Position numbers and translations under genes: made by a program. The notes beneath the pieces were generated by a model. The model ran no database searches. It had not been told where the DNA came from and saw only the letters and a list, made by a program, of their open reading frames with translations. This document shows positions 18,939 through 26,870 of a DNA stretch of 64,000 nt, in pieces. Source of the DNA: Streptomyces sp. NBC_00236 (GTDB lineage Bacteria > Actinomycetota > Actinomycetes > Streptomycetales > Streptomycetaceae); NCBI RefSeq assembly GCF_036195045.1, contig NZ_CP108100.1:6014001-6078000 (forward strand), given 5' to 3'. Position 1 is the stretch's first letter. Each line of letters begins with the position of its first letter.

Positions 18939-19706
18939 ATGACCGTAACCCTCGAAGTAAGCGGCGGCGTCGGCACGATCCGGCTGGACCGTCCTCCGAT
19001 GAACGCCCTGGATGTCGCCACCCAGGACCGGCTGCGCGAGCTCGCCGAAGAGGCGTCCCGGCGCGACGACGTGCGTGCCGTGGTGCTCTACGGCGGCGAG
19101 AAGGTGTTCGCGGCCGGCGCGGACATCAAGGAGATGCAGGCGATGGACCACGCGGCGATGGTCGTACGGTCCAAGGCGCTGCAGGACTCCTTCACCGCGG
19201 TGGCGCGGATCCCCAAGCCCGTCGTCGCCGCCGTCACCGGCTACGCACTGGGCGGCGGCTGCGAACTGGCCCTCTGCGCGGACTTCCGGATCGCCGGCGA
19301 CAACGCCAAGCTGGGGCAGCCGGAGATCATGCTCGGGCTCATCCCGGGCGCGGGCGGCACCCAGCGCCTGGCCCGGTTGGTGGGTCCCGCCAAGGCCAAG
19401 GACCTGATCTTCACCGGCCGCCACGTGAAGGCGGAGGAGGCCCTGACCATGGGGCTGGTGGACCGTGTGGTCCCGGCAGCCGAGGTGTACGAGCAGGCGC
19501 ACGCCTGGGCCGCCAAGCTGGCGAAGGGCCCGGCGCTCGCGCTGCGCGCCGCCAAGGAGGCCGTCGACGCGGGACTGGAGACGGACATCGATACCGGCCT
19601 CACGATCGAGCGGACCTGGTTCGCCGGCCTCTTCGCCACCGAGGACCGGGAGCGCGGAATGCGCAGCTTTGTGGAAGAGGGACCGGGCAAGGCCAAATTC
19701 CTCTGA
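18939..19706 (+). CDS. Enoyl-CoA hydratase/isomerase family protein
   Basis: 255 residues of the crotonase superfamily. The oxyanion-hole segments FAAGADIKEM and GYALGGGCELAL are present. Both catalytic acids of classical hydratases are kept, Glu109 (in CELAL) and Glu129 (in GQPEI), so water addition to trans-2-enoyl-CoA in fatty-acid beta-oxidation is the likely reaction. The length is normal for a single-domain member. The ATG at 18939 is chosen because similarity to the family starts immediately after it. There is no SD sequence, but a -10-like TAACCT lies seven bases upstream. Transcription appears to be monocistronic, and a 14-bp hairpin follows within 55 bases. Confidence 0.93.
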   Translation: MTVTLEVSGGVGTIRLDRPPMNALDVATQDRLRELAEEASRRDDVRAVVLYGGEKVFAAGADIKEMQAMDHAAMVVRSKALQDSFTAVARIPKPVVAAVTGYALGGGCELALCADFRIAGDNAKLGQPEIMLGLIPGAGGTQRLARLVGPAKAKDLIFTGRHVKAEEALTMGLVDRVVPAAEVYEQAHAWAAKLAKGPALALRAAKEAVDAGLETDIDTGLTIERTWFAGLFATEDRERGMRSFVEEGPGKAKFL

Positions 19707-19759
19707 CCGAACGCCAGTTGGGAACGCGAGAGCAGGCGTTCATCCGTGTGGGCGGATTA

Positions 19760-19790
19760 GCTGAGCCTTAAGGCAACCTTAAGGCTCAGC
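19760..19790 (+). terminator. Perfect 14-bp inverted repeat, probable terminator
   Basis: GCTGAGCCTTAAGG (19760-19773), loop CAA, CCTTAAGGCTCAGC (19777-19790). It sits 53 bases after the enoyl-CoA hydratase stop. It is unusually rich in A and T for this genome, with CCTTAAGG in both arms, so a protein-binding palindrome is an alternative to a terminator. Confidence 0.6.
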
Positions 19791-19957
19791 CTCCCATCGC
19801 TCCTGGCAAACCCGTTCGGACGGGGTGTTCGTGCAGGTCAGGATGGGCGTCCGACCGTGCATTCTGCCACTGGCATATGCCTGGAGCCCTCTGCGGAATG
19901 TCTGATTCCGGGTCAGGGATTCCCGGGGAACGGCCACGGAACGCCCGCTGTGCAGCC

Positions 19958-20473
19958 ATGATGGTGTCCATGGCGGGCCTGGAGGGTGTGGAGCAGCCGC
20001 GACAGCGCAGCAGCGCGACAGCGGCACGGAGGATGCCGGCCGTCGAGGACGAACAGGCGTTCAAAGCGCTGGAGTTGTTCGGAAATCCGACGGAGGACGA
20101 AGTCCGGCTGCCCTCCCGCCCGGAGTCCGCGGCCACGGCCCGCAGGCTCACCTCCTGTGTGGTGCTGCGTCAGTGGTCGCTTTCCCCGCAGACCGCGGAG
20201 CATGCCGTTCTGCTGGTGTCCGAACTTGTCGGGAACGCCGTGCGGCACACCGGCGCCAGGGTCTTCGGGTTACGGATGATGCGCCGGCGCGGCTGGATCA
20301 GGATCGAGGTGCGTGACCCCTCGCGCGGACTGCCGTGTCTGATGCCCGTGCAGGAGATGGACATCAGTGGGCGCGGGCTCTTCCTGGTCGACAAGCTCTC
20401 CGACCGGTGGGGCGTCGACCTGCTGCCGCGGGGCAAGACCACCTGGTTCGAGATGCGCATCTCCGACCGCTGA
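19958..20473 (+). CDS. ATP-binding protein of the anti-sigma-factor (HATPase_c, RsbW-like) family, with a TTA codon
   Basis: About 171 residues from the ATG at 19958. ATGs at 19961 and 19970 are alternatives, the frame is open back to 19877, and no clear SD decides. The C-terminal half is a GHKL ATPase fold with the N-box ELVGNAVRHT, a G1-like motif RDPSRG and a G2 motif GRGLFLVDKL. Streptomyces has many such stand-alone proteins; those studied are serine kinases or anti-sigma factors that act on STAS partners. The partner here is unknown, although a STAS gene lies 3.4 kb downstream. Codon 20270-20272 is TTA, in frame, so translation should need the bldA tRNA. A strong terminator follows three bases after the stop. 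Confidence 0.85.
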   Translation: MMVSMAGLEGVEQPRQRSSATAARRMPAVEDEQAFKALELFGNPTEDEVRLPSRPESAATARRLTSCVVLRQWSLSPQTAEHAVLLVSELVGNAVRHTGARVFGLRMMRRRGWIRIEVRDPSRGLPCLMPVQEMDISGRGLFLVDKLSDRWGVDLLPRGKTTWFEMRISDR

Positions 20474-20475
20474 CG

Positions 20476-20524
20476 CACAGAAGCCCCCGGTCGGCCGGGG
20501 TGCGGCGCTGCGGGGGCTTCTGTG
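20476..20524 (+). terminator. Strong hairpin terminator
   Basis: A perfect 14-bp stem, CACAGAAGCCCCCG (20476-20489) with CGGGGGCTTCTGTG (20511-20524). The loop holds a second GC-rich inverted repeat. It begins three bases after the stop of the ATP-binding protein gene. Confidence 0.85.
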
Positions 20525-20846
20525 TGGGGACCGTGAAATGGGGGGTGTGTTCACGGCCGCTGATGACGACCTGGCCCGGGTCAATGGAGGGTCGTGTTCC
20601 CGACTATGGCAGACGGATGACACCATCGCCAAAGTCGTAATTATGGATGTAATGGACAAAGTAGGGTATTGCGTCGCTGAATCGCAGGTGTTCTGGGTCA
20701 CTCACCTGGCAATCAGTGCGTGCATATGGGATCTCGCGAGTGATTCATCGATCGGTCGGGCGTGGTCGTGCGCATCCGTGTGACCTTCGGCGGCCTTGGT
20801 GGGTCATTTGTTATTTTCCTGACACAGCACACTTAATGTTCTGCGC
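20525..20846. other. Intergenic stretch, relatively AT-rich, no convincing gene
   Basis: 322 bases between the terminator and the NodB-like gene. The middle (about 20620-20740) is clearly lower in G+C than its surroundings. An 81-codon frame starting at ATG 20538 exists, but its third-position composition is unlike coding DNA here. The right end should hold the promoter of the following lipoprotein pair. Confidence 0.6.
20834..20839 (+). promoter_or_regulatory. Candidate -10 element TAATGT
   Basis: TAATGT ends seven bases before the ATG of the NodB-like gene. This is the same spacing as at the enoyl-CoA hydratase and LOG genes, and again no SD is present. A leaderless transcript is likely. 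Confidence 0.45.
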
Positions 20847-21653
20847 ATGAATGCCCCCGACCGACCGGTGCACCGCCGCAGCGCCCTGCGCGCCGGAGCC
20901 GGCGCCGCCCTCGCGGCCGCCCTCGCCACCGGCTGTGCGGACCCGGACTCCGCCGGTCCACCGGCGACAGCGCCCACCCGCCCGGAACCGCAGAGGCGGG
21001 CCGCCACCACCGGCGCACACGCCCCCGCGCCCACCCCGCACCGCATCCCGGGGCAGCCCGTACAGATCGACCACGGTCCCCGCGACCGGGCCCGCGTCGC
21101 CCTCACCTTCCACGGCCAGGGCGATCCCGCCGTCGCCCGCACCGTCCTCGGCGAGGCCGAACGCGCCGGGGCGAGGGTCACCGTCCTCGCCGTGGGCAGC
21201 TGGCTGGACGAGCACCCCGAGATGGCCCGCCGGATCCTCGACGGCGGCCACGACCTCGGCAACCACACCCAGCGCCACCTCGACATCTCCTCGATGGACG
21301 AGACGCAGGCGTACGCGGAGATCAGCGACTGCGCCCAGCGGCTGCGCCGGCTCACCGGCTCCATCGGCACCTGGTTCCGTCCCTCGCGCACCCAGTACGC
21401 CACCCCGCTCGTCCAGCGGCTCGCCGTCCGGGCCGGATACCCGCACGTCCTCTCGTACGACGTGGACTCCCTCGACTTCACCTCGCCCGGCGCCGCGGCC
21501 GTCACCCGCAAGGTGGCCGGGGAGATCCGCAACGGATCGGTGGTGAGCATGCACTTCGGCTATGCGGACACGGTCGCCGCCCTGCCCCTCCTCCTCACCG
21601 AACTCGACCGCCGCCGACTGCGTGCGGTGACGACCACGGAGCTGCTGACCTGA
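20847..21653 (+). CDS. Polysaccharide deacetylase-like (NodB-fold) exported protein lacking the catalytic Asp motif
   Basis: 268 residues. The N-terminus has an RR pair (RRSALRAGAG), a hydrophobic stretch and ATGC at the cleavage region, suggesting a Tat-exported lipoprotein, although the lipobox is weak. The rest is a NodB-type deacetylase domain. The metal-binding His-T-x-x-His motif is intact (NHTQRH, His140 and His144), as are later motifs (FRPSRTQ, YDVDSLDF, SMHFGYAD). The first motif, normally TFDDG with the catalytic base and a metal ligand, reads TFHGQG (His89, Gly90). Removal of acetyl groups from wall or other glycans is therefore doubtful; the protein may bind a sugar or use a different residue. 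Its stop codon overlaps the next start by one base (TGATG), so it is translationally coupled to the beta-propeller lipoprotein. Confidence 0.85.
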   Translation: MNAPDRPVHRRSALRAGAGAALAAALATGCADPDSAGPPATAPTRPEPQRRAATTGAHAPAPTPHRIPGQPVQIDHGPRDRARVALTFHGQGDPAVARTVLGEAERAGARVTVLAVGSWLDEHPEMARRILDGGHDLGNHTQRHLDISSMDETQAYAEISDCAQRLRRLTGSIGTWFRPSRTQYATPLVQRLAVRAGYPHVLSYDVDSLDFTSPGAAAVTRKVAGEIRNGSVVSMHFGYADTVAALPLLLTELDRRRLRAVTTTELLT

Positions 21654-22846
21654 TGTCCCTCTCCATCTCACGCACCGCGGCGCTGTGCGGCGGTCTCCTG
21701 CTCGCCGTCCTCACCGGCTGCGGCACCGCCCCCGCCGACAAGGGGGCGTCCGACGCCCCCACCGAGGCCGCCGCCCCGCCCGCCCGGCCGAAGCGCGTCA
21801 CCCCGCCCGCCCCGCCGGGACTGCCCGGCATGCCTCCGGTGCTCGACGCCAGGAACGTGTACGCGGCCGACGCCCCGGGAAAGCTGTCGCCGGTCGTCAA
21901 GGACTTCCCGTCCCGGGTGTACGTGCCCAACACCAACTCCGACACCGTGTCCGTCATCGACCCCGCCACGTACAAGGTCATCGAGACGATCCCGGTCGGC
22001 CGCCAGCCTCAGCACGTCGTCCCGTCCTGGGACCTCAAGACCCTCTGGGTCAACAACGACGTCGGGGACAGCCTCACCGCCATCGACCCGGCGACCGGGA
22101 AGGCGGGGAAGACGGTCGACGTCTCCGACCCGTACAACCTCTACTTCACGCCGAACGGCAAGTACTCCATCGTGATGGCCTCGATGGACCGCGAACTGGT
22201 CTTCCGCGACGCGCACACCATGAAGACGGCCAAGACCGTCCCGGTGAGCTGCGCGGGCGTCAACCACGCCGACTTCTCCGCCGACGGCCGGTACTTCATC
22301 GTCTCCTGCGAGTTCTCCGGCGAACTCCTCAAGGTCGACACGGCGAAGATGGAGATCGTGGGCCAGCAGAAACTGCCGTTCAAGGGCGCGATGCCGCAGG
22401 ACGTCAAACTGTCCCCCGACGGCAGCACCTTCTACATCGCGGACATGATGGCCAACGGCATGTGGGTGCTGGACGGGAAGAAGTTCACCACGCCCGAGCT
22501 GCTGCCCACCGGCAAGGGCTGCCACGGGCTCTACGTCAGCCGCGACGCGAAGGAGATGTACATCTCCAACCGCGGCGAAGGCTCGGTCTCCGTGTTCGAC
22601 TTCGCACAGAAGAAGCTGGCCAAGAAGTGGCACCTGCCGAACGGCGGCAGCCCGGACATGGGCGGGGTCTCGGCGGACGGCAAGGTCCTGTGGCTGTCCG
22701 GGCGTTACGACGCCGAGGTGTACGCGATCGACACCACCACCGGCAAGCAGCTGGCCCGGATTCCGGTGGGCAGCGGACCGCACGGCCTCGCCGTCTACCC
22801 ACAGCCGGGGCGCTACTCGCTCGGCCACACCGGCGTCTTCCGCTGA
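21653..22846 (+). CDS. YVTN-family beta-propeller lipoprotein (YncE-like)
   Basis: 397 residues. The signal peptide ends in a good lipobox, AVLTGC, with Cys near residue 23, followed by a Pro/Ala-rich tether. From about residue 85 there are repeated blades such as SRVYVPNTNSDTVSVIDPAT and YISNRGEGSVSVFD, typical of the 40-residue YVTN/NHL-like propeller repeats. Such proteins are extracytoplasmic and usually of unknown function; binding of a partner or metal has been suggested for relatives. It is translationally coupled to the NodB-like protein, so the two probably act together on the outer face of the membrane. Its 3' end overlaps the convergent acetyltransferase gene by 34 bases. Confidence 0.88.
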   Translation: MSLSISRTAALCGGLLLAVLTGCGTAPADKGASDAPTEAAAPPARPKRVTPPAPPGLPGMPPVLDARNVYAADAPGKLSPVVKDFPSRVYVPNTNSDTVSVIDPATYKVIETIPVGRQPQHVVPSWDLKTLWVNNDVGDSLTAIDPATGKAGKTVDVSDPYNLYFTPNGKYSIVMASMDRELVFRDAHTMKTAKTVPVSCAGVNHADFSADGRYFIVSCEFSGELLKVDTAKMEIVGQQKLPFKGAMPQDVKLSPDGSTFYIADMMANGMWVLDGKKFTTPELLPTGKGCHGLYVSRDAKEMYISNRGEGSVSVFDFAQKKLAKKWHLPNGGSPDMGGVSADGKVLWLSGRYDAEVYAIDTTTGKQLARIPVGSGPHGLAVYPQPGRYSLGHTGVFR

Positions 22847-23580
22847 GGGCGTCCGGCCGTCTCCCCGCGGCCGGTGACCGAGGGCCCTTCGTTCGGATCG
22901 GGCCGGACCCTGCGAGCCCGGCCTGATCCGGGCGAAAGACCCTGGCCCGCGACCAGCAGGGCCTCCGACCCCACCGGCCGGTAGCCCGCCGCCTGGAACG
23001 TCCGCACACTGCGGGCGTTCCCCGGCGACTGCTGCGCCCACACCACCGTGTCCGGCACCAGCTGCCGGGCCGCGCGTGCCAGCCGCTCGCCGAGCCGCCG
23101 CCCACGTGCTTCCTCGGCCACCTCGATGGCGGTCTCCCACCGCCCGGCGACCCCTCGGCCGAGGATCAGTACGCCGCCCTCGGTCCCCCAGACCCGCACC
23201 TCGTCGCGGAACTTCATCGCCCGTGCGACCCGGGGGTGTTCCGGGTCGCGGATCTCCCGCAGCTCCAGGTCCGGGGTGCCCGGCAGCGCGGGTGCGACCG
23301 TGAGGAGGTCGATCGTGTTCATGTGCCGGCCGGTCCGGGCCATCAGGGCACCCAGGAAACCCGGATTCATCGTCGCGGCGAGTGCGTCGCCCGCGGTGGC
23401 GGCGAGCGTCTCGCGCACCCACGCCGGGTCCTCGTCGGTGAAGACCACCGAGTGCGCCGTGAAGGCCAGCACCCCGGCATCCCGGGCGTTCGGCTGCCGC
23501 ACCACGGTCGTGGACCCGTCCGGCGGCGGGAACCGCCCGTGCGCCGCGGCGTCCAGGATCCGTGCCAGTGCCTCACTCAT
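22813..23580 (-). CDS. GNAT-family N-acetyltransferase
   Basis: 255 residues from the ATG complementary to 23578-23580. The C-terminal half has the GNAT acetyl-CoA-binding region: a beta strand ending AIEVAEEARGRRLGERLARAA (an RxxxG variant of the usual RxxGxG), then an asparagine-containing segment PGNARSVRTFQAAGYRPVG typical of the last strand and helix. The N-terminal 130 residues are less conserved. The substrate cannot be read from the sequence. The gene converges on the beta-propeller gene with a 34-base tail overlap and diverges from the EF-hand gene across 141 bases. A longer upstream frame exists on this strand, but similarity to acetyltransferases begins here. Confidence 0.8.
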   Translation of the reverse strand: MSEALARILDAAAHGRFPPPDGSTTVVRQPNARDAGVLAFTAHSVVFTDEDPAWVRETLAATAGDALAATMNPGFLGALMARTGRHMNTIDLLTVAPALPGTPDLELREIRDPEHPRVARAMKFRDEVRVWGTEGGVLILGRGVAGRWETAIEVAEEARGRRLGERLARAARQLVPDTVVWAQQSPGNARSVRTFQAAGYRPVGSEALLVAGQGLSPGSGRARRVRPDPNEGPSVTGRGETAGRPQRKTPVWPSE

Positions 23581-23679
23581 CGCGCCGTGTACTCCCCGCT
23601 GGGCCACCGCCCACCGGGCGGTGGGCGGCCCCTCCATGATCGACGACCGGCCGCCGCCGGGGCCATCCGTCGCGCCCGT

Positions 23680-23685
23680 TAATCT
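23680..23685 (+). promoter_or_regulatory. Candidate -10 element TAATCT upstream of the EF-hand gene
   Basis: TAATCT fits the consensus and lies 36 bases upstream of the GTG start. That would give a leader of roughly 30 bases containing the SD AAGGGG. No clear -35 is seen. Confidence 0.4.
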
Positions 23686-23721
23686 GGCCTCCGTCAGACA
23701 GTCATACGAAGGGGCGGAAAA

Positions 23722-23931
23722 GTGGCGGACATCGAGTCGGCGCGCAAGGCGTTCGAGCGGTACGACCTGAACGGGGACGGGCTGATCTCGGCGGTCGAGT
23801 ACAAGAGCGTCATGGCTCAGCTGGGTGACCCCTACGTCACCGAGACGGTCGCCCAGGCCGTGATCAACTCGCACGACGCGAACGGGGACGGGCTCCTCAC
23901 GTTCGACGAGTTCTGGGCCGCGCAGAACTGA
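23722..23931 (+). CDS. Small two-EF-hand calcium-binding protein
   Basis: 69 residues from a GTG preceded by GAAGGGG. Two canonical 12-residue EF-hand loops are present, DLNGDGLISAVE (15-26) and DANGDGLLTFDE (52-63). Both have Asp at positions 1 and 5 and Glu at position 12, so both should bind Ca2+. No signal peptide is seen, so the protein is cytosolic. Very small EF-hand proteins of this kind (the Cab proteins) are known in Streptomyces and are thought to act as calcium sensors or buffers during development. The gene converges with the STAS gene and overlaps it by 35 bases; its own terminator hairpin lies inside that gene. Confidence 0.92.
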   Translation: MADIESARKAFERYDLNGDGLISAVEYKSVMAQLGDPYVTETVAQAVINSHDANGDGLLTFDEFWAAQN

Positions 23932-24400
23932 CGCCCGGAGGACCCCCGGCCGACAGGCCGGGGGCCGCGGAACGGCACTCCGGGCGCGCTCGGGAAACGG
24001 CCGGTGCCACGGTTTCCGCCGTACGGAAGACCTCGTCCGGGGTCGCCACCGGGCCGAACACGTCGTGCAGCCGGCCGGCCCGCAGCAGGCGCAGGATCCG
24101 CGGGCAGGCGCAGACGAGCCAGAACCGCCCCTCGCGGTCCAGCGCACGCCGACGGGCCCGGCACAGCAGCGACAGCCCCGAGCAGTCGAGGAAGCTCACC
24201 TCCGACAGGTCGACCACCAGCCGGGGCGAGCCGTCCGCCGTCGCGTCGTCCAGGGCCGGTGCGATGAGTGCGGCGGTCGCGATGTCGATCTCGTCGCGCA
24301 GCGCCACCACCGTGCATCCGTCCCGGCGGTACACCCGGCCGCACGGCTCGGGCAGCAGGGCCGGCACGGGGGTTGCCGTGGGGGCCGGCGTCTCGGTCAT
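23897..24400 (-). CDS. STAS-domain anti-sigma-factor antagonist
   Basis: 167 residues from the ATG complementary to 24398-24400, with SD GAGGAGAGG seven bases upstream. Residues about 22-120 form a STAS domain (EIDIATAALIAPAL, then LVVDLSEVSFLDCSGLSLL). Ser74 in DCSG is the position phosphorylated in SpoIIAA-type antagonists. When unphosphorylated such proteins bind an RsbW/SpoIIAB-type kinase and release a sigma factor. The RsbW-like gene at 19958-20473 is the nearest possible partner, but Streptomyces has many. The last 35 residues are Ser/Arg/Pro-rich and read through the convergent EF-hand gene's terminator, so they may be non-functional. Three direct repeats lie upstream. Confidence 0.87.
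   Translation of the reverse strand: MTETPAPTATPVPALLPEPCGRVYRRDGCTVVALRDEIDIATAALIAPALDDATADGSPRLVVDLSEVSFLDCSGLSLLCRARRRALDREGRFWLVCACPRILRLLRAGRLHDVFGPVATPDEVFRTAETVAPAVSRARPECRSAAPGLSAGGPPGVSSARPRTRRT
23943..23964 (+). terminator. Terminator hairpin inside the convergent STAS gene
   Basis: A perfect 9-bp stem, CCCCCGGCC (23943-23951) with GGCCGGGGG (23956-23964), and loop GACA, 12 bases after the EF-hand stop. It also lies within the 3' coding part of the opposite-strand STAS gene. Confidence 0.7.
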
Positions 24401-24452
24401 CTGATGCCTCTCCTCGCAGCGCCGGGCCCCGAGGACGTACCCGGGCCCGCGT

Positions 24453-24492
24453 GACAGTCGGTGGGGGACGGTCGGTGAGGTGACAGTCGGTG
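24453..24492. repeat. Three short direct repeats upstream of the STAS gene
   Basis: GACAGTCGGTG at 24453-24463 and 24482-24492, with GACGGTCGGTG at 24467-24477, spaced 14 and 15 bases apart. They lie 53-92 bases upstream of the STAS start. The spacing suits a regulator or sigma factor reading the same face over more than one helical turn, but the ligand is unknown. Confidence 0.6.
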
Positions 24493-24638
24493 AACCTAAC
24501 CCGAGGGTCCGCCACGTGGCGACGCAGAAACGTTCGCGCATTCCCCAATACCTCCTTCCGGGTGAACGGCCGCCGTTCACATGGACAGCGGTAGGCGATT
24601 TGTGTGGTTGTCAGTCAGGGGGGTGATGATCCCGTCCC

Positions 24639-24890
24639 GTGTGCCCGCGGCCGTCCGCCGTGCTCGCGGTGACGCTGACCGGCCTCCTGGCCGTGGCCGC
24701 TGCGGCGGCCGCGCTGCTGGGCGCCACCGCCATGGGGCACGGCACCGGCGAGCTGGGCATGCCCGGCGCGTGCAGCGCCACTGCGCCGGCTTCCGGCGGA
24801 CGCCGTTCTCACCTCGGCATACGGGCGCGCACCCTGCCGGCCGAGCTGGTGCCGGTGGCCGTGGTGAGCGCCCTGGCGCCGCCGGCGTGA
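24639..24890 (+). CDS. Small hypothetical membrane or secreted protein
   Basis: 83 residues from a GTG; the SD is not obvious. The N-terminus has one long hydrophobic stretch (AVLAVTLTGLLAVAAAAAALLG) that could be a signal peptide or a membrane anchor. The remainder is low in charge and ends SALAPPA. Third codon positions are about nine-tenths G or C throughout, as in real genes here, which is the main support. No family is recognised. It lies divergent to the STAS gene and is followed by a strong hairpin. It could be a truncated relic of a larger gene. Confidence 0.45.
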   Translation: MCPRPSAVLAVTLTGLLAVAAAAAALLGATAMGHGTGELGMPGACSATAPASGGRRSHLGIRARTLPAELVPVAVVSALAPPA

Positions 24891-25195
24891 CGGCGACTGG
24901 CCGGGGACGCGGATCCGGCGGGCGCCCACCGTTCCGCCCGGGGTGAAGCGGCCGCGCTGGGGGCGGTCGTGCCGGTGTCGGCGATGCTGATCGTCGTACC
25001 GGACCCCCACTGGATCGGCACTCGGTGACCGTGTCCCCGGCGGCCGGTTCCGGAGGTTGCGCCGGCGCACGGTGGCCGGTTCGGGCCGCGCGGCTTTCCG
25101 GCCGCTGGGAAGCGGCCGGAAAGCCGCGCGCCGCATCGGCGACAATTGGCCGGAACTCGCTGTGGTGAACGGGTGGGTCCGTGGTGTGCGTCCCG
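24891..25195. other. Intergenic stretch between a small ORF and the terpene synthase
   Basis: 305 bases with no convincing gene on either strand. The only clear structure is the long hairpin at 25088-25129. The left part is G+C-rich and may be decayed coding DNA. Confidence 0.5.
25088..25129. terminator. Very strong bidirectional terminator hairpin
   Basis: A perfect 19-bp stem, 25088-25106 with 25111-25129, and a GGGA loop. It lies 66 bases beyond the stop of the terpene synthase gene (minus strand) and downstream of the small plus-strand ORF, so it can serve both. Confidence 0.8.
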
Positions 25196-26823
<1,628 letters not shown>

Positions 26824-26856
26824 CGGCCCGCGCACCCTTCACGGGTGCGCGGGCCG
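26824..26856 (-). terminator. Terminator hairpin after the GDSL esterase gene
   Basis: A perfect 14-bp stem, CGGCCCGCGCACCC (26824-26837) with GGGTGCGCGGGCCG (26843-26856), and a five-base loop. It lies 14 bases beyond the esterase stop codon. Confidence 0.8.
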
Positions 26857-26870
26857 CCTTTGTGTGCCGG

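Noticed and set aside
19760..19790. Iron-box (DmdR/IdeR) site at the TTAAGG palindrome
   Set aside because: It does not fit the TTAGGTTAGGCTAACCTAA-type consensus in length or spacing, and it lies downstream of a gene, so a terminator is simpler.
20538..20783. An 81-codon plus-strand frame in the gap before the NodB-like gene
   Set aside because: Third codon positions are much less G+C-rich than in real genes here, there is no SD, and the peptide resembles nothing known to me.
22860..23720. Plus-strand ORFs opposite the acetyltransferase gene (23048-23770 and others)
   Set aside because: They are antisense shadows without family similarity; the minus-strand GNAT motifs explain the region.
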